From assembly GCA_018398585.1 (NCBI GenBank), contig JAGTTD010000022.1, positions 12,501,501 through 12,565,500 on the forward strand: 64,000 bases of DNA, in the 5' to 3' direction. The position numbers were made by a program, and so were the translations under genes. A model generated the notes under the pieces. It searched no databases. It was given only the letters and a program-made list of their open reading frames with translations, and was not told the origin of the DNA. This document shows, piece by piece, positions 38,569 to 42,405 of the stretch (positions within the stretch are counted from its first letter, which is position 1; each line of letters opens with the position of its first letter). Source of the stretch: Simmondsia chinensis (taxonomy: Eukaryota > Streptophyta > Magnoliopsida > Caryophyllales > Simmondsiaceae).

Positions 38569-39203
38569 GGGGGGTAATTTCAGGGTTATATTAATTAGTT
38601 CTCTTAATTCTTAGTTCTAAGTTGATGAATTGAGCTAAGAGTATTAGAATTAACATCTTCGTCTTTCCAATTCACCAAAAAAATGGATTTGAGGGTTTAA
38701 ATTACGCTAACTAATTTTTAAAATGGCATTTTACCGGGAAAATTGGTTATTAACCGTTGGGGTTGCTGCTTGTTGGCGCGTCTTTGGCTGCTGCAGTTAG
38801 TTAAGTTCAGATTTTACATATTTTTGCTTTTTTTTTCCTGTTTTTACCCTTCTTCCCTTATTCCCTATGTCTATATAAGGATGGGTAGTGTTATCGTAAA
38901 CTCAACTTTGATGAATGAAATACAACTTGCAATTACAATTTCTCTCTCCCTCTCTTAAACTCTGTCTCTCTCTCCTTTACTTTCTTCTTCAATTTCTAAT
39001 TCTCCCTTAATCTCTCTTCTCTTTCTCTCCCTTTACCCTCAATTCAAACAACAATTACTTATTTTGTCCTCTAGATCAACTGGGTCATAACATGTGCAAA
39101 ACCAAAATGACACCGATCCTGTACTATTAACAAAAGGAGGAATCAACCAACCTGGCGAGATGAGAACTCGAATTTCACCATCAGCGCCTTCCCACCAAGC
39201 CAT
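563..39203 (-). CDS. RNASEH2B: ribonuclease H2 subunit B, nine exons, 3' end outside window
   Basis: This is the non-catalytic B subunit of the nuclear heterotrimer RNase H2, which removes ribonucleotides from DNA and cuts RNA/DNA hybrids. Exons run on the minus strand: 39152-39203, 31661-31720, 27817-27918, 18505-18581, 16301-16424, 14433-14497, 13801-13870, 5638-5713 and 563-650. They join in frame into 238 codons without a stop. Family hallmarks appear in order: an N-terminal MAWWEG start as in plant homologues, the HPKSG loop, [11 protein letters not shown] followed by [11 protein letters not shown] (the triple-barrel domain that pairs with subunit C), the [10 protein letters not shown] segment, [12 protein letters not shown], and the C-terminal helical [13 protein letters not shown]. 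The basic tail is missing because the window ends. Introns are 562 to 9235 bp and hold most of the transposons in the left half. The exon chain was built by eye from splice sites, phase and family recall. Confidence 0.93.
651..1339. other. AT-rich intron 8 sequence, no gene seen
   Basis: I see no conserved coding signal here. Towards the right end it grades into the decayed gypsy element, so its 5' part may be hidden here. Confidence 0.4.
1340..4766 (+). pseudogene. decayed Ty3/gypsy gag-pol (intron 8 of RNASEH2B)
   Basis: Short stretches of gypsy polyprotein can be read in order on the plus strand, in shifting frames. There is a gag C-terminal piece ([13 protein letters not shown], about 1390-1435), a degraded zinc-finger segment ([12 protein letters not shown], about 1615), reverse transcriptase pieces ([16 protein letters not shown] about 2350-2400; [15 protein letters not shown] about 2527-2570), RNase H ([20 protein letters not shown] about 3130-3190) and integrase ([20 protein letters not shown] about 3760-3820). 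Many stops and frameshifts make it non-functional. It lies opposite to the host gene. Confidence 0.8.
4767..5190 (+). repeat. probable 3' LTR remnant with small ORF
   Basis: TGTCATGATG at 4767 follows a polypurine-like stretch and resembles a gypsy LTR start. A TATA motif (TCTATATATGG, about 4973) lies inside. An ORF at 5005-5187 (60 codons) reads as a plausible protein segment ending VGVSRQP, but I do not recognise it. No matching 5' LTR was found, so the right boundary is a guess. Confidence 0.4.
5638..5713 (-). CDS. RNASEH2B: RNASEH2B exon 8
   Basis: This 76-nt exon lies between acceptor AATCTTGCAG and donor GTAATG. It encodes [20 protein letters not shown] and CDHF, and its flanking split codons complete to Leu and Arg. 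Confidence 0.93.
5714..6139. other. intron 7 sequence, no gene seen
   Basis: This follows exon 8 (acceptor side). A 63-codon ORF at 5924-6115 shows no recognisable domain. Nothing else can be supported. Confidence 0.4.
6590..6900. repeat. low-complexity TTTTAATTTTAAA tract
   Basis: This stretch is dominated by repeated TTTTAATTTTAAA-like words, with AT content above its surroundings. No coding potential is seen. Confidence 0.7.
6984..6988. repeat. target site duplication of copia-1 (left)
   Basis: CATAG here is repeated exactly at 12056-12060 on the other side of the element. Confidence 0.9.
6989..7232 (-). repeat. copia-1 3' LTR
   Basis: This 244-bp LTR carries an internal direct duplication of about 20 bp (ATTATTCTCTACTAATTT type, around 7107-7145) that is missing from the 5' LTR. 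Confidence 0.95.
7233..7246 (-). other. copia-1 polypurine tract
   Basis: On the minus strand TTGAGGGGGAG directly precedes the 3' LTR start TGTTGG. Confidence 0.9.
7240..9302 (-). CDS. copia-1 reverse transcriptase and RNase H (broken)
   Basis: Three ORFs carry the rest of pol. The part at 8514-9302 ends in [20 protein letters not shown] and [10 protein letters not shown]. The part at 7903-8526 holds [18 protein letters not shown] and the catalytic [10 protein letters not shown]. The part at 7240-7848 is RNase H with YTDADYAGS and ADILTKGL. Lesions are one frameshift near 8520, in the YQETFAPVAK-type motif, and an in-frame TGA at 7903-7905. Catalytic residues are otherwise intact. Confidence 0.93.
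9220..10401 (-). CDS. copia-1 integrase
   Basis: Two ORFs (10204-10401 and 9220-10203) cover the GAG-pre-integrase part and the integrase. [17 protein letters not shown] (zinc-binding HHCC), HSDIWGPS (first catalytic Asp), RTDNA (second) and [13 protein letters not shown] (catalytic Glu) are all visible. The protein would insert element cDNA into the genome. A frameshift near 9220-9300 separates it from the reverse transcriptase. Confidence 0.9.
10464..10787 (-). pseudogene. copia-1 rearranged gag end / protease region
   Basis: This contains the end of the zinc knuckle, then two overlapping direct duplications. A 28-bp block occurs at about 10488 and 10694, and a 30-bp block at about 10517 and 10574. 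The aspartic protease active-site segment (DSGA type) expected here is not present; the sequence jumps to the part after the protease core ([12 protein letters not shown], about 10424-10460). Confidence 0.7.
10814..11665 (-). CDS. copia-1 Gag
   Basis: This 283-codon ORF encodes the capsid-type protein of a copia element. It begins about 170 bases inside the primer site. The segment [20 protein letters not shown] marks the N-terminal gag domain, and the following helical part ([20 protein letters not shown] onwards) is typical of the UBN2/retrotran-gag family. The zinc-knuckle region is not in this ORF; a damaged trace ([17 protein letters not shown]) lies in the next ORF at about 10735-10787. 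A capsid would package the element RNA. Confidence 0.9.
   Translation of the reverse strand: MFLFFGLHSPLPNMSSITEKASTAQSHTIAQSEEVTLNQTTGELHKIQSAYRLNGKNYMKWSQVVRTFLKGKGKLSHLLGAGPKKGDPGFDAWDEEDSMVMSWLWNSMLPEISDTFMFLPTSKEIWEAAQQTYSKVRDAARIFEIKTKISATKQGDRSVTEYANLLKSLWQEMDHYRCIEMKCSDDAAALKNFIEKDRIYDFLAGLNVEFDQVRIQVLGKKDLPSLNETISIINAEESRRGVMLYSQPIEGSAMLGKINGEKPKVNTGKTPISNAANLEVGRM
11820..11831 (-). other. copia-1 primer binding site (tRNA iMet)
   Basis: On the minus strand this reads TGGTATCAGAGC directly after the 5' LTR, the usual plant initiator-Met tRNA primer site. Confidence 0.95.
11832..12055 (-). repeat. copia-1 5' LTR
   Basis: This 224-bp LTR runs TG..CA and is next to the primer site. 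It matches the 3' LTR except for scattered substitutions and one 20-bp indel. Confidence 0.95.
12056..12060. repeat. target site duplication of copia-1 (right)
   Basis: CATAG, identical to 6984-6988. Confidence 0.9.
12061..12240 (+). repeat. LTR-like dispersed repeat, copy A (right part)
   Basis: This continues copy A after the copia insertion. GGGAGAGACATCTTTGAG and ACCATCTTTT line up with GGAGAAAGACATATTTAAG and ACCATCTTTG of copy C near 30708-30760. Confidence 0.55.
12302..12624. mobile_element. Tourist-like MITE
   Basis: This 323-bp non-coding sequence has perfect 13-bp terminal inverted repeats (GGCTATGTTTGGC and GCCAAACATAGCC). The interior is rich in short inverted words (AGCTGTTAGCGTTTAGC; AAAAGCTAAAA). 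The 3-bp flanks are TAT and TAA, close to the TWA duplication of PIF/Harbinger elements. No 8-bp duplication was found. Confidence 0.75.
12833..13403. mobile_element. hAT-type MITE, GC-rich, perfect 8-bp TSD
   Basis: The ends are TAGGGATGGCAAT and ATTGCCATCCCTA, the signature of a widespread plant hAT MITE group. GCGTACAC is duplicated exactly at 12825-12832 and 13404-13411. The interior is built from repeats of GGGTACGGGTA/TACCCGTACCCGC words around an AT-rich centre, so it can fold into a long hairpin. ORFs inside are artefacts of this composition. Confidence 0.95.
13670..13788 (+). mobile_element. SINE 3' part with (TTG)n tail
   Basis: CCTCGGAAATAGCCTCCCG, GGGTAAGGTTGCGTACAT and CCAGACCCTGCTTATGTGGG, followed by a TTG repeat, match the body of Au/TS-type plant SINEs. 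The tRNA-like 5' part with box A is not recognisable, so it is probably 5'-truncated. It ends 12 bp from RNASEH2B exon 7, on the donor side. Confidence 0.8.
13801..13870 (-). CDS. RNASEH2B: RNASEH2B exon 7
   Basis: This 70-nt exon lies between acceptor GACTGTGCAG and donor GTATGT. It encodes [20 protein letters not shown] followed by KHT. A SINE tail ends 12 bases from its donor side. Confidence 0.9.
14115..14247 (+). mobile_element. probable second SINE-like fragment
   Basis: CCCATTGCACGT, AGGGGATTAGTCGAAGTGCA and CGGACACTCTGGTTAATAAA resemble the 3' domain of another plant SINE family, ending in an A-rich tail. It lies in intron 6 of RNASEH2B. Identification is from memory of the family. 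Confidence 0.5.
14433..14497 (-). CDS. RNASEH2B: RNASEH2B exon 6
   Basis: This 65-nt exon follows acceptor ATTTTGCAG and encodes [20 protein letters not shown], then K. The only donor that keeps phase with exon 7 is GTCGGT, a poor match to consensus. Splicing here could be inefficient, or the true boundary could differ by a few bases. Confidence 0.85.
14498..16300 (-). other. RNASEH2B intron 5, no other gene seen
   Basis: This intron holds a 27-base poly-A run (15054-15080) and mixed unique-looking sequence. Short ORFs here have no domain. I see no element boundary. Confidence 0.5.
15054..15080 (+). repeat. poly-A tract
   Basis: An uninterrupted run of 27 A. It could be the tail of a retroposed sequence lying to its left, but no body is recognised. 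Confidence 0.7.
16301..16424 (-). CDS. RNASEH2B: RNASEH2B exon 5
   Basis: This 124-nt exon lies between acceptor TGTATGCAG and donor GTGATT. It encodes [16 protein letters not shown], then [14 protein letters not shown] and HTVCDVK, leaving one base for exon 6. Confidence 0.95.
16425..18504 (-). other. RNASEH2B intron 4 with unexplained ORF
   Basis: This is mostly non-coding AT-rich sequence with an ATATAT microsatellite near 16770. On the minus strand 17628-18084 has overlapping ORFs. One contains a basic, Ser-rich stretch starting [20 protein letters not shown] (about 17745-17883) that looks coding-like. I cannot assign it. It could be a captured gene fragment or chance. Confidence 0.4.
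18505..18581 (-). CDS. RNASEH2B: RNASEH2B exon 4
   Basis: This 77-nt exon lies between acceptor ATCTACAG and donor GTATTG. It encodes [18 protein letters not shown] and ends in phase 0 after EEARMK. The TPVDP motif is shared by animal and plant subunit B proteins. Confidence 0.95.
18582..19079. other. start of RNASEH2B intron 3, small repeat fragment
   Basis: Nothing clearly coding is seen. AGAGATGTAAATGAGCC near 18780 resembles the end of a plant transposon or MITE family, but no partner end was found. Confidence 0.3.
19080..20335 (+). pseudogene. decayed Ty3/gypsy element, 5' part (gag, protease, start of RT)
   Basis: On the plus strand a gag zinc knuckle ([11 protein letters not shown] then MGHICKK, about 19390-19447), a degraded protease ([19 protein letters not shown], about 19577-19640) and the PFNLRPH motif before reverse transcriptase (about 20162-20190) can be read through stops and frameshifts. 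The element is cut at 20335 by copia-2 and resumes at 26852. Confidence 0.65.
20331..20335. repeat. putative TSD of copia-2 (left)
   Basis: CTTCC is repeated at 26847-26851. Removing the copia element and one copy restores a gypsy reading around [13 protein letters not shown], which supports the call. Confidence 0.6.
20336..21163 (+). repeat. copia-2 5' LTR
   Basis: It aligns with 25897-26846 from TTGACATATGG to AATCTTAAAACC. Exact ends are uncertain by a few bases. Confidence 0.8.
21168..21179 (+). other. copia-2 primer binding site (tRNA iMet, one mismatch)
   Basis: TAGTATCAGAGC differs by one base from the usual TGGTATCAGAGC and lies just after the 5' LTR. Confidence 0.8.
21760..22713 (+). 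pseudogene. copia-2 Gag and protease remnant
   Basis: Gag begins near 21770 with a frameshift, then [14 protein letters not shown]. It is stopped at 22013 but continues ([34 protein letters not shown]). The part at 22252-22713 carries a basic stretch, the zinc knuckle [14 protein letters not shown] and the protease site as LDSSCSFHM. In place of the usual DSG there is DSS, so the protease would be inactive even if expressed. Confidence 0.85.
22714..24043 (+). pseudogene. copia-2 integrase remnant
   Basis: The GAG-pre-integrase part ([31 protein letters not shown]) is followed by HSDLGGPS and RTDNGLEY. A frameshift falls in the QQNGVAER motif near 23510. The C-terminal part ([20 protein letters not shown] onward) is open at 23684-24043. 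Confidence 0.85.
24044..25740 (+). pseudogene. copia-2 reverse transcriptase and RNase H remnant
   Basis: Pieces read in order: [33 protein letters not shown] (24495-24758), the catalytic YMDDMLIA (about 24850), and RNase H with [19 protein letters not shown] (25290-25580). A direct 24-bp duplication (ACCATCAAAGAAGCCTAGAT type, about 24407-24452) sits inside the reverse transcriptase. Several in-frame stops are present. Confidence 0.88.
25897..26846 (+). repeat. copia-2 3' LTR
   Basis: It starts near TTGACATATGG and ends near AATCTTAAAACC. It holds an extra block of about 110 bp (around 26600-26740) not found in the 5' LTR. Confidence 0.8.
26852..27690 (+). pseudogene. decayed Ty3/gypsy element, 3' part (RT and RNase H)
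   Basis: This continues the gypsy remnant interrupted by copia-2. It reads [11 protein letters not shown] and then the damaged VDY motif (26860-26910), [10 protein letters not shown] (about 26990-27020), HISAEGV (about 27330) and RNase [21 protein letters not shown] (about 27550-27610). It ends before RNASEH2B exon 3, and no LTR is recognised. Confidence 0.75.
27817..27918 (-). CDS. RNASEH2B: RNASEH2B exon 3
   Basis: This 102-nt exon lies between acceptor CCTGTCAG and donor GTAAAA. It encodes [16 protein letters not shown] followed by [13 protein letters not shown], the most conserved part of the family. Confidence 0.95.
28300..29200 (+). repeat. LTR-like dispersed repeat, copy B
   Basis: It aligns in patches with copy C (30340-31110), for example AAAACTAAAATTTTATCAAAC/AAAACTAAAATGAGATCAAGC and TTTGGAACATTCCTT/TTTGGAACGTTCCTT. 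Non-coding. It lies in RNASEH2B intron 2. Confidence 0.55.
29975..30175 (+). repeat. minisatellite, about 28-bp unit, about 7 copies
   Basis: The unit is close to GGCTTCAAGTTAGGCTCC followed by CCTTCGTCG, repeated in tandem with small changes. The open frame across it is a product of the unit length. It lies between repeat copies B and C. Confidence 0.85.
30340..31110 (+). repeat. LTR-like dispersed repeat, copy C
   Basis: Same orientation as copy B, about 2.0 kb apart. It also matches copy A on either side of copia-1. Copies B and C could be the LTRs of a small non-autonomous element whose interior holds the minisatellite. Confidence 0.5.
31661..31720 (-). CDS. RNASEH2B: RNASEH2B exon 2
   Basis: This 60-nt exon lies between acceptor TGATTGCAG and donor GTAATC. 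It encodes a Gly-rich stretch followed by LLSLGHPKS and leaves one base (G) for exon 3. Phase is consistent on both sides. Confidence 0.9.
31721..32577. other. RNASEH2B intron 1, left part, nothing recognised
   Basis: AT-rich non-coding sequence. I see no element boundary and no coding signal. Confidence 0.4.
32578..32924. mobile_element. probable MITE with G/C-run hairpin arms
   Basis: TTTGGCAACTGGGTAA (32581-32596) and TTACCCTGTTACCAAA (32906-32921) are inverted repeats with two mismatches. The interior repeats GGGGGTAAAGG and TTACCCCC words, giving an imperfect hairpin. No clear target duplication was found. Confidence 0.65.
32989..33504 (+). repeat. gypsy 5' LTR
   Basis: It runs TGTCATG..CATAACA, with a TATA-like TCTATATAAGGATG at about 33289 and a long pyrimidine-rich stretch (CTCTCCC type, about 33358-33480). 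Confidence 0.9.
33507..33518 (+). other. gypsy primer binding site
   Basis: TTGGTGCTATCG lies two bases after the 5' LTR, in the position and form of a plant gypsy tRNA primer site. The exact tRNA cannot be named. Confidence 0.7.
33535..34944 (+). CDS. gypsy Gag polyprotein part
   Basis: This 469-codon ORF (ATG at 33535) encodes the capsid and nucleocapsid part. It starts with a long coiled-coil stretch (about residues 20-125, with repeated [17 protein letters not shown] heptads), then the retrotransposon gag domain ([20 protein letters not shown] to about residue 360), and ends with the zinc knuckle [14 protein letters not shown] (about residues 450-463). A TAG at 34942-34944 cuts it from protease, which continues in the same frame. 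Confidence 0.93.
   Translation: MAPKRQPAAAAAPHDAQPKPLPEKIEEQVEFLYQKVLTLEDRTQESNLRHDKALLQLQDQSAELKDQLNEGLQELREVSRRQEEAYRRQEERMISFQEKLAKNEELQATLMQRLLSNQERTDTLWLHLAPEQPPILQAPTSHAPNNGKAPMEPNFASSSLGPIREGTLDPMDQETPHYPRKDQPFRPRFQDLEQHHQRRPRKNNPKVDFPIFYPSNPRGWALRCDRYFRFYDMPIQERWEPLGINLVGDVATWFDSHLLGNEDLTWEQFVEDLCVRFGDKKYMNVVQEFNKLQQTGSIFEYQTKFEELKANMKRNDPHLSEEYFVSSYLSELKPEINHTISMFKPTTLAQAFELAKHYELAHLNSLKNTSSYATSYKRPQFNVQTNAQSSKSNFTAGRNQQNQRTASGVLQKNGTAVPQRSVTASTQQSTNYGPNSRNHDSNKPLPACYRCGERYFPGHVCQNKQISLV
34945..37128 (+). CDS. gypsy protease, reverse transcriptase and RNase H
   Basis: Same frame as Gag. Protease is at about 35038-35262 with [13 protein letters not shown] (catalytic DSG at about 35134), followed by a TAA at 35260. 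The frame then stays open to 37128. Reverse transcriptase shows [33 protein letters not shown] and the catalytic [10 protein letters not shown] (about 36165-36195). RNase H shows [17 protein letters not shown] and [10 protein letters not shown]. The tail has an alanine/serine-rich spacer with repeated [13 protein letters not shown] words before the next frame. Confidence 0.95.
37129..38483 (+). pseudogene. gypsy integrase with chromodomain (frameshifted)
   Basis: Integrase is split over several frames. The zinc-binding part ([24 protein letters not shown]) is followed by the core (CMDFI with a TAG at about 37504, then [36 protein letters not shown]). The C-terminus ([14 protein letters not shown], about 38260-38312) leads into a chromodomain ([20 protein letters not shown] then [13 protein letters not shown], about 38370-38470). 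The chromodomain places the element in the chromovirus clade, where it can guide insertion to marked chromatin. Confidence 0.9.
38535..38574 (+). repeat. expanded polypurine tract, 33 consecutive G
   Basis: The position directly before the 3' LTR is that of the gypsy polypurine tract. It reads 33 G, one A, six G. Such a run is unusual and could form G-quadruplexes, or it could be an assembly artefact. Confidence 0.85.
38574..39092 (+). repeat. gypsy 3' LTR
   Basis: It matches the 5' LTR closely from AGGGTTATATT to GGGTCATAACA. The first bases differ (GTAATTTC against TGTCATGTACTT), so the start is approximate. Confidence 0.9.
39152..39203 (-). CDS. RNASEH2B: RNASEH2B exon 1 (start codon)
   Basis: The ATG at 39203-39201 opens [17 protein letters not shown], and the exon ends one base into the next codon. 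The donor is GTTGGT, weaker than consensus. The split codon becomes Asp when joined to exon 2. Confidence 0.9.
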
Positions 39204-39572
39204 CCGCTACTTCTTCTTACAAAGCAGGAATCGATTAAGTAAGAAACCAGACACTGAAATTCGGATGCGAATAATGCTAATTGAACTCAATTTCTGCCAG
39301 AATACCCGCAATGTAAACTACAGTTCCATCGTTTGGATTGCATAAAGCTAAAACAAACGAAAAAATGTAAATCCAGCGTTGAGTTTTGCAGATGAACGTT
39401 TGCAAATACGAAATTGAGATCTTAAAAATTGGGGGGGAAATGAAGAGAGAAAGAGAGAAAGCAAAACCCTAGCAAGCACAGCGAGGGCAAGCAGGGTAAG
39501 AAAGCGCGGGCTTTGGAGTTTGGAAGCGCAGAATGGCCATGGAACATTACACGGTTCGTATCTAATATATGT
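39204..39572 (-). promoter_or_regulatory. RNASEH2B 5'UTR and core promoter region
   Basis: Only about 370 bp separate the RNASEH2B ATG from the target duplication of the large MULE. On the minus strand the far end carries an ACATATATTAG stretch (around 39560-39572) that could act as a TATA element. A telo-box and a GC-rich patch lie nearer the gene. The transcription start cannot be placed from sequence alone. Confidence 0.5.
39464..39471 (+). promoter_or_regulatory. telo-box AAACCCTA
   Basis: AAACCCTA lies about 260 bp upstream of the RNASEH2B ATG. Telo-boxes are common in plant promoters of replication and translation genes, which fits RNase H2. An 8-base match can also occur by chance. 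Confidence 0.4.
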
Positions 39573-39581
39573 AAATTTATT
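39573..39581. repeat. 9-bp target site duplication of the MULE (left)
   Basis: AAATTTATT, identical to 57235-57243. Nine bases is the expected duplication length for Mutator-like elements. Confidence 0.95.
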
Positions 39582-39897
39582 GGAAAATCCTACGGATTGG
39601 ACCTCCCAGCCTCCCCTAATATTTTTTAGACCCCTTTAACCATAAATAGACTCTTTTGGACAAAAATACCCTCCCACCTCAACCCCCCATCCGTCCTCTC
39701 TCTCTCTCTCTCTTTCTCTCTCCTCATTTAATGCAAGGCAGGCAAAAGTACACTCTTTTGACCTTTCACTCTCCTTTTCTTCATTTTTTTTTCCTTTTGA
39801 ATTTTTTTTTGTCAAAAAAAAATATATAATTTCCAAATTTGCCCTGTCTTCTTCTTCCCTCCTAGACCTTGTTTAGGGGTGCTTGAAGTAATTAATA
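39582..39897 (+). repeat. MULE outer terminal module, left
   Basis: It is the inverted counterpart of 56919-57234. It contains a CT-rich run (CTCTCTCTCTCT, about 39695-39720), CTCATTTAATGCAAGGCAGG and GACCTTGTTTAGGGGTGCTT. It is also a diverged direct copy of the inner module at 41961-42130. Confidence 0.9.
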
Positions 39898-39900
39898 AAA

Positions 39901-41830
39901 TCATACACTGGGTATGATTCCTTTTAATGGTGTAAAATGAGCTTATTCAGGTGTATCACAAGAAATTAGTGATAAAAGACTTATCATACACAATGTATGA
40001 TAGGTTATAATGGCATAAAATCAACTTTTGCTTTTTGTTTCAAGTAATTAGACGTACAGTTGGATGAAATCGAATCATACACTGGGTATGATGTGTTTTA
40101 ATGGTGTAAAATGAACTTATTCAGGTGTATTCCAAGCAATTAGTGGTAAATGACTTATCATACACAATGTATGATAGGTTATAATGGCATAAAATCAACT
40201 TTTGCTTTTTTTTCAAGTAATTAGGGGTATAGTGGTCTGAAATCGAATCATACAATGGGTATGATGAGTTAAAATGGTGTAAAATGAACTTATTCAGGTG
40301 TAGTTCAAGCAATTAGTGGTAAATGCCTTGTCATACACAATGTATGATAGGTTATAATGGCAAAAAAAAATCAACTTTTGCTATTTTTTTCAAGTAATTA
40401 CTGTTACAGTGGGCTGAAATCTAATCATACAATAGGTATGATACTCTGAAATGGTCTAAAATGAACCTTTTCAGGTTTTATTAAAACAATTAGTGGTAAA
40501 TGACTTATCATACACAATTTATGATAGGTTATAATCGCATGAAATCAACTTTTGCTGTTTTTTATCAAATAATTAGACATACAGTGGGATGAAATCGAAT
40601 CATACACTGGGTATGATGCGTTTTAATGGTGTAAAATGAACTTATTCAGGTGTATTACAAGAAATTAGTGGTAAATGACTTGTCATACACAATGTATGAT
40701 AGGTTATAATGGCGTAAAATTAACTTTTGCTGTTTTTTTCAACTAATTACTGTTACAATAGGATGAAATCGAATCATACAATGGGTATGATACATTTTAA
40801 TGGTGTAAAATGAACTTATTCAGGTTCTTTTCAAGCAATTAGTTGTAAATGACTTATCATACACAATGTATGATATGTTATAATGTCAAAAAATTAACTT
40901 TTACTGGTTTTTACTTCTAATTACTGTTACAGAGGGCTGAATCGAATCATACAATGGGTATGATGTGTTTTAATGGTGTAAAATGAACTTATTCAGGTTT
41001 ATTTCAAGCAATTAGTTGTAAATCACTTATCATACACAATGTATGATACGTTATAATGGCATAAAATCAACTTTTGCTATTTTTTTCAAGTAATTAGGGG
41101 TAAGTGGTCTGAAATCCAATCATACACTGGGTATGATTCGTTTTAATGGTTTAAAATGAGCTTATTCAGGTGTATTACAAGAAATTAGTGGTAAATGACT
41201 TGTAATACACAACGTATGATAGGTTTAATGGCATAAAATTAACTTTTACTGGTTTTTTCAACTAATTACTGTTACAGTGGGATGAAATCGAATCATGCAC
41301 TGGGTATGATGCGTTTTAATGGTATAAAATGAACTTATTCAGGTTTATTTCAAGGAATTAGTTGTAAATGACTTCTCATACACAATGTATGATACATTAT
41401 AATGGCAAAAAATTAACTTTTGCTGTTTTTTCAAGTAATTAGAGGTAAGTGGTCTGAAATTGAATCATACACTGGGTATGATTCATTTTAATGGTTTGAA
41501 ATGAGCTTATTCAGGTTTAGTTCTAAACAATTAGTGGTAAATGACGTATCATACCCAATGTATGATAGGTTGTAATGGCATAAAATCAACTTTTGCTATT
41601 TTTTTTCAAGTAATTAGGGGTACAGTGGTCTGAAATCGAATCATAAACTGGGTATGATGCTTTATAGTGGTGTAAAGTGACCTTATTCAGGTATATTAGA
41701 AGTAATTAGCGGTAAAGAGCTTGTCATACACAATGTATGATAGGTTTTATTGGCATAAAATCAACTTTTGCTGTTTTTTTTCAAGTTATTAGGGGTACAG
41801 TGGTCTGAAATCGAATCTATATACGTGTAG
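39901..41830 (+). repeat. MULE left array, 174-bp unit, about 11 copies
   Basis: The first units start at 39901, 40075 and 40249, a spacing of 174 bp. Each unit holds two palindromes, TCATACACTGGGTATGA and TCATACACAATGTATGA, so it is a dimer of two half-units of about 87 bp. Copies are diverged. The right array has the same unit inverted. Confidence 0.95.
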
Positions 41831-41960
41831 TTCAAGTTTTATTGGTGTATGATGCACTTCATACACGGTATATGATGGGTTATATTTGTGTAAAATCAGC
41901 GTGTATTTGTGTATTTTTGTAATGTGTATTTAGAAAAAAAATATACATTTTGAGTTTAGT

Positions 41961-42405
41961 AATCCGTACGATTTCCCTTCAAAAAGGCCCTCCCATTCAC
42001 CCCCCCCCCCCCCCCCAACCCGTCCCCTTTCTCTCTCCTCATTTAATGCGCAGCCGATTACTGTACTTTAGCCTCTCCCCACTCCATTTTCTCTCTCTTC
42101 ATTTAATGCAAAAGTACATATTTTTACTTTATGTCATGTAACTTGCTTCTCACTCTATTCTTCCCTTCTTCTCATTTCCCGCCCATTTACTCACCTCTTA
42201 TTTATGGTATTTGTTACTTTTCTCTTAATCTGAATTCCCCAAGTCCATTTTTCTCTCATTTTTCTCTCAATCTGCTACATTGGGCCCTTGGAAGAAGAAG
42301 AAGAAGAAGCCGTTTTAAGATCGTGTTTGAAGCTTCGTGGCATTGCTGTAGGTTCAACGTTGAGTCCTTACACACATTTCACGGTTTTCAGATCAGATAC
42401 TGAAG
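41961..42405 (+). repeat. MULE inner terminal module, left, with transposase 5'UTR exon
   Basis: ATCCGTACGATTTCCC, then GGCCCTCCCATTCAC, a run of 17 C (42000-42016) and CTCTCTCCTCATTTAATGC repeat the layout of the outer module. It matches 53640-53990 inverted. Its inner end probably holds the transposase promoter and a non-coding exon ending in the donor GAAG/GTAAC at 42405. Confidence 0.8.

Larger units (their letters stand above)
32989..39092 (+). mobile_element. Ty3/gypsy chromovirus-type retrotransposon, full-length
   Basis: This 6.1-kb element fills intron 1 of RNASEH2B in the opposite orientation and ends 60 bp from exon 1. The LTRs are about 516 bp (32989-33504 and about 38574-39092) and very similar. 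The flanks TGTGT and TGTGC are a target duplication with one mismatch. Gag, protease, reverse transcriptase, RNase H, integrase and a C-terminal chromodomain are present. Gag to RNase H lies in one frame broken by only two stops (34942 and 35260); the integrase part has frameshifts near 37130 and 37300 and a TAG at about 37504. Otherwise it is well preserved. Confidence 0.95.

Noticed and set aside
42131..42403. 90-codon ORF upstream of the transposase
   Set aside because: It lies in the inner terminal module and 5'UTR, has no domain, and is interrupted by the predicted splice donor.
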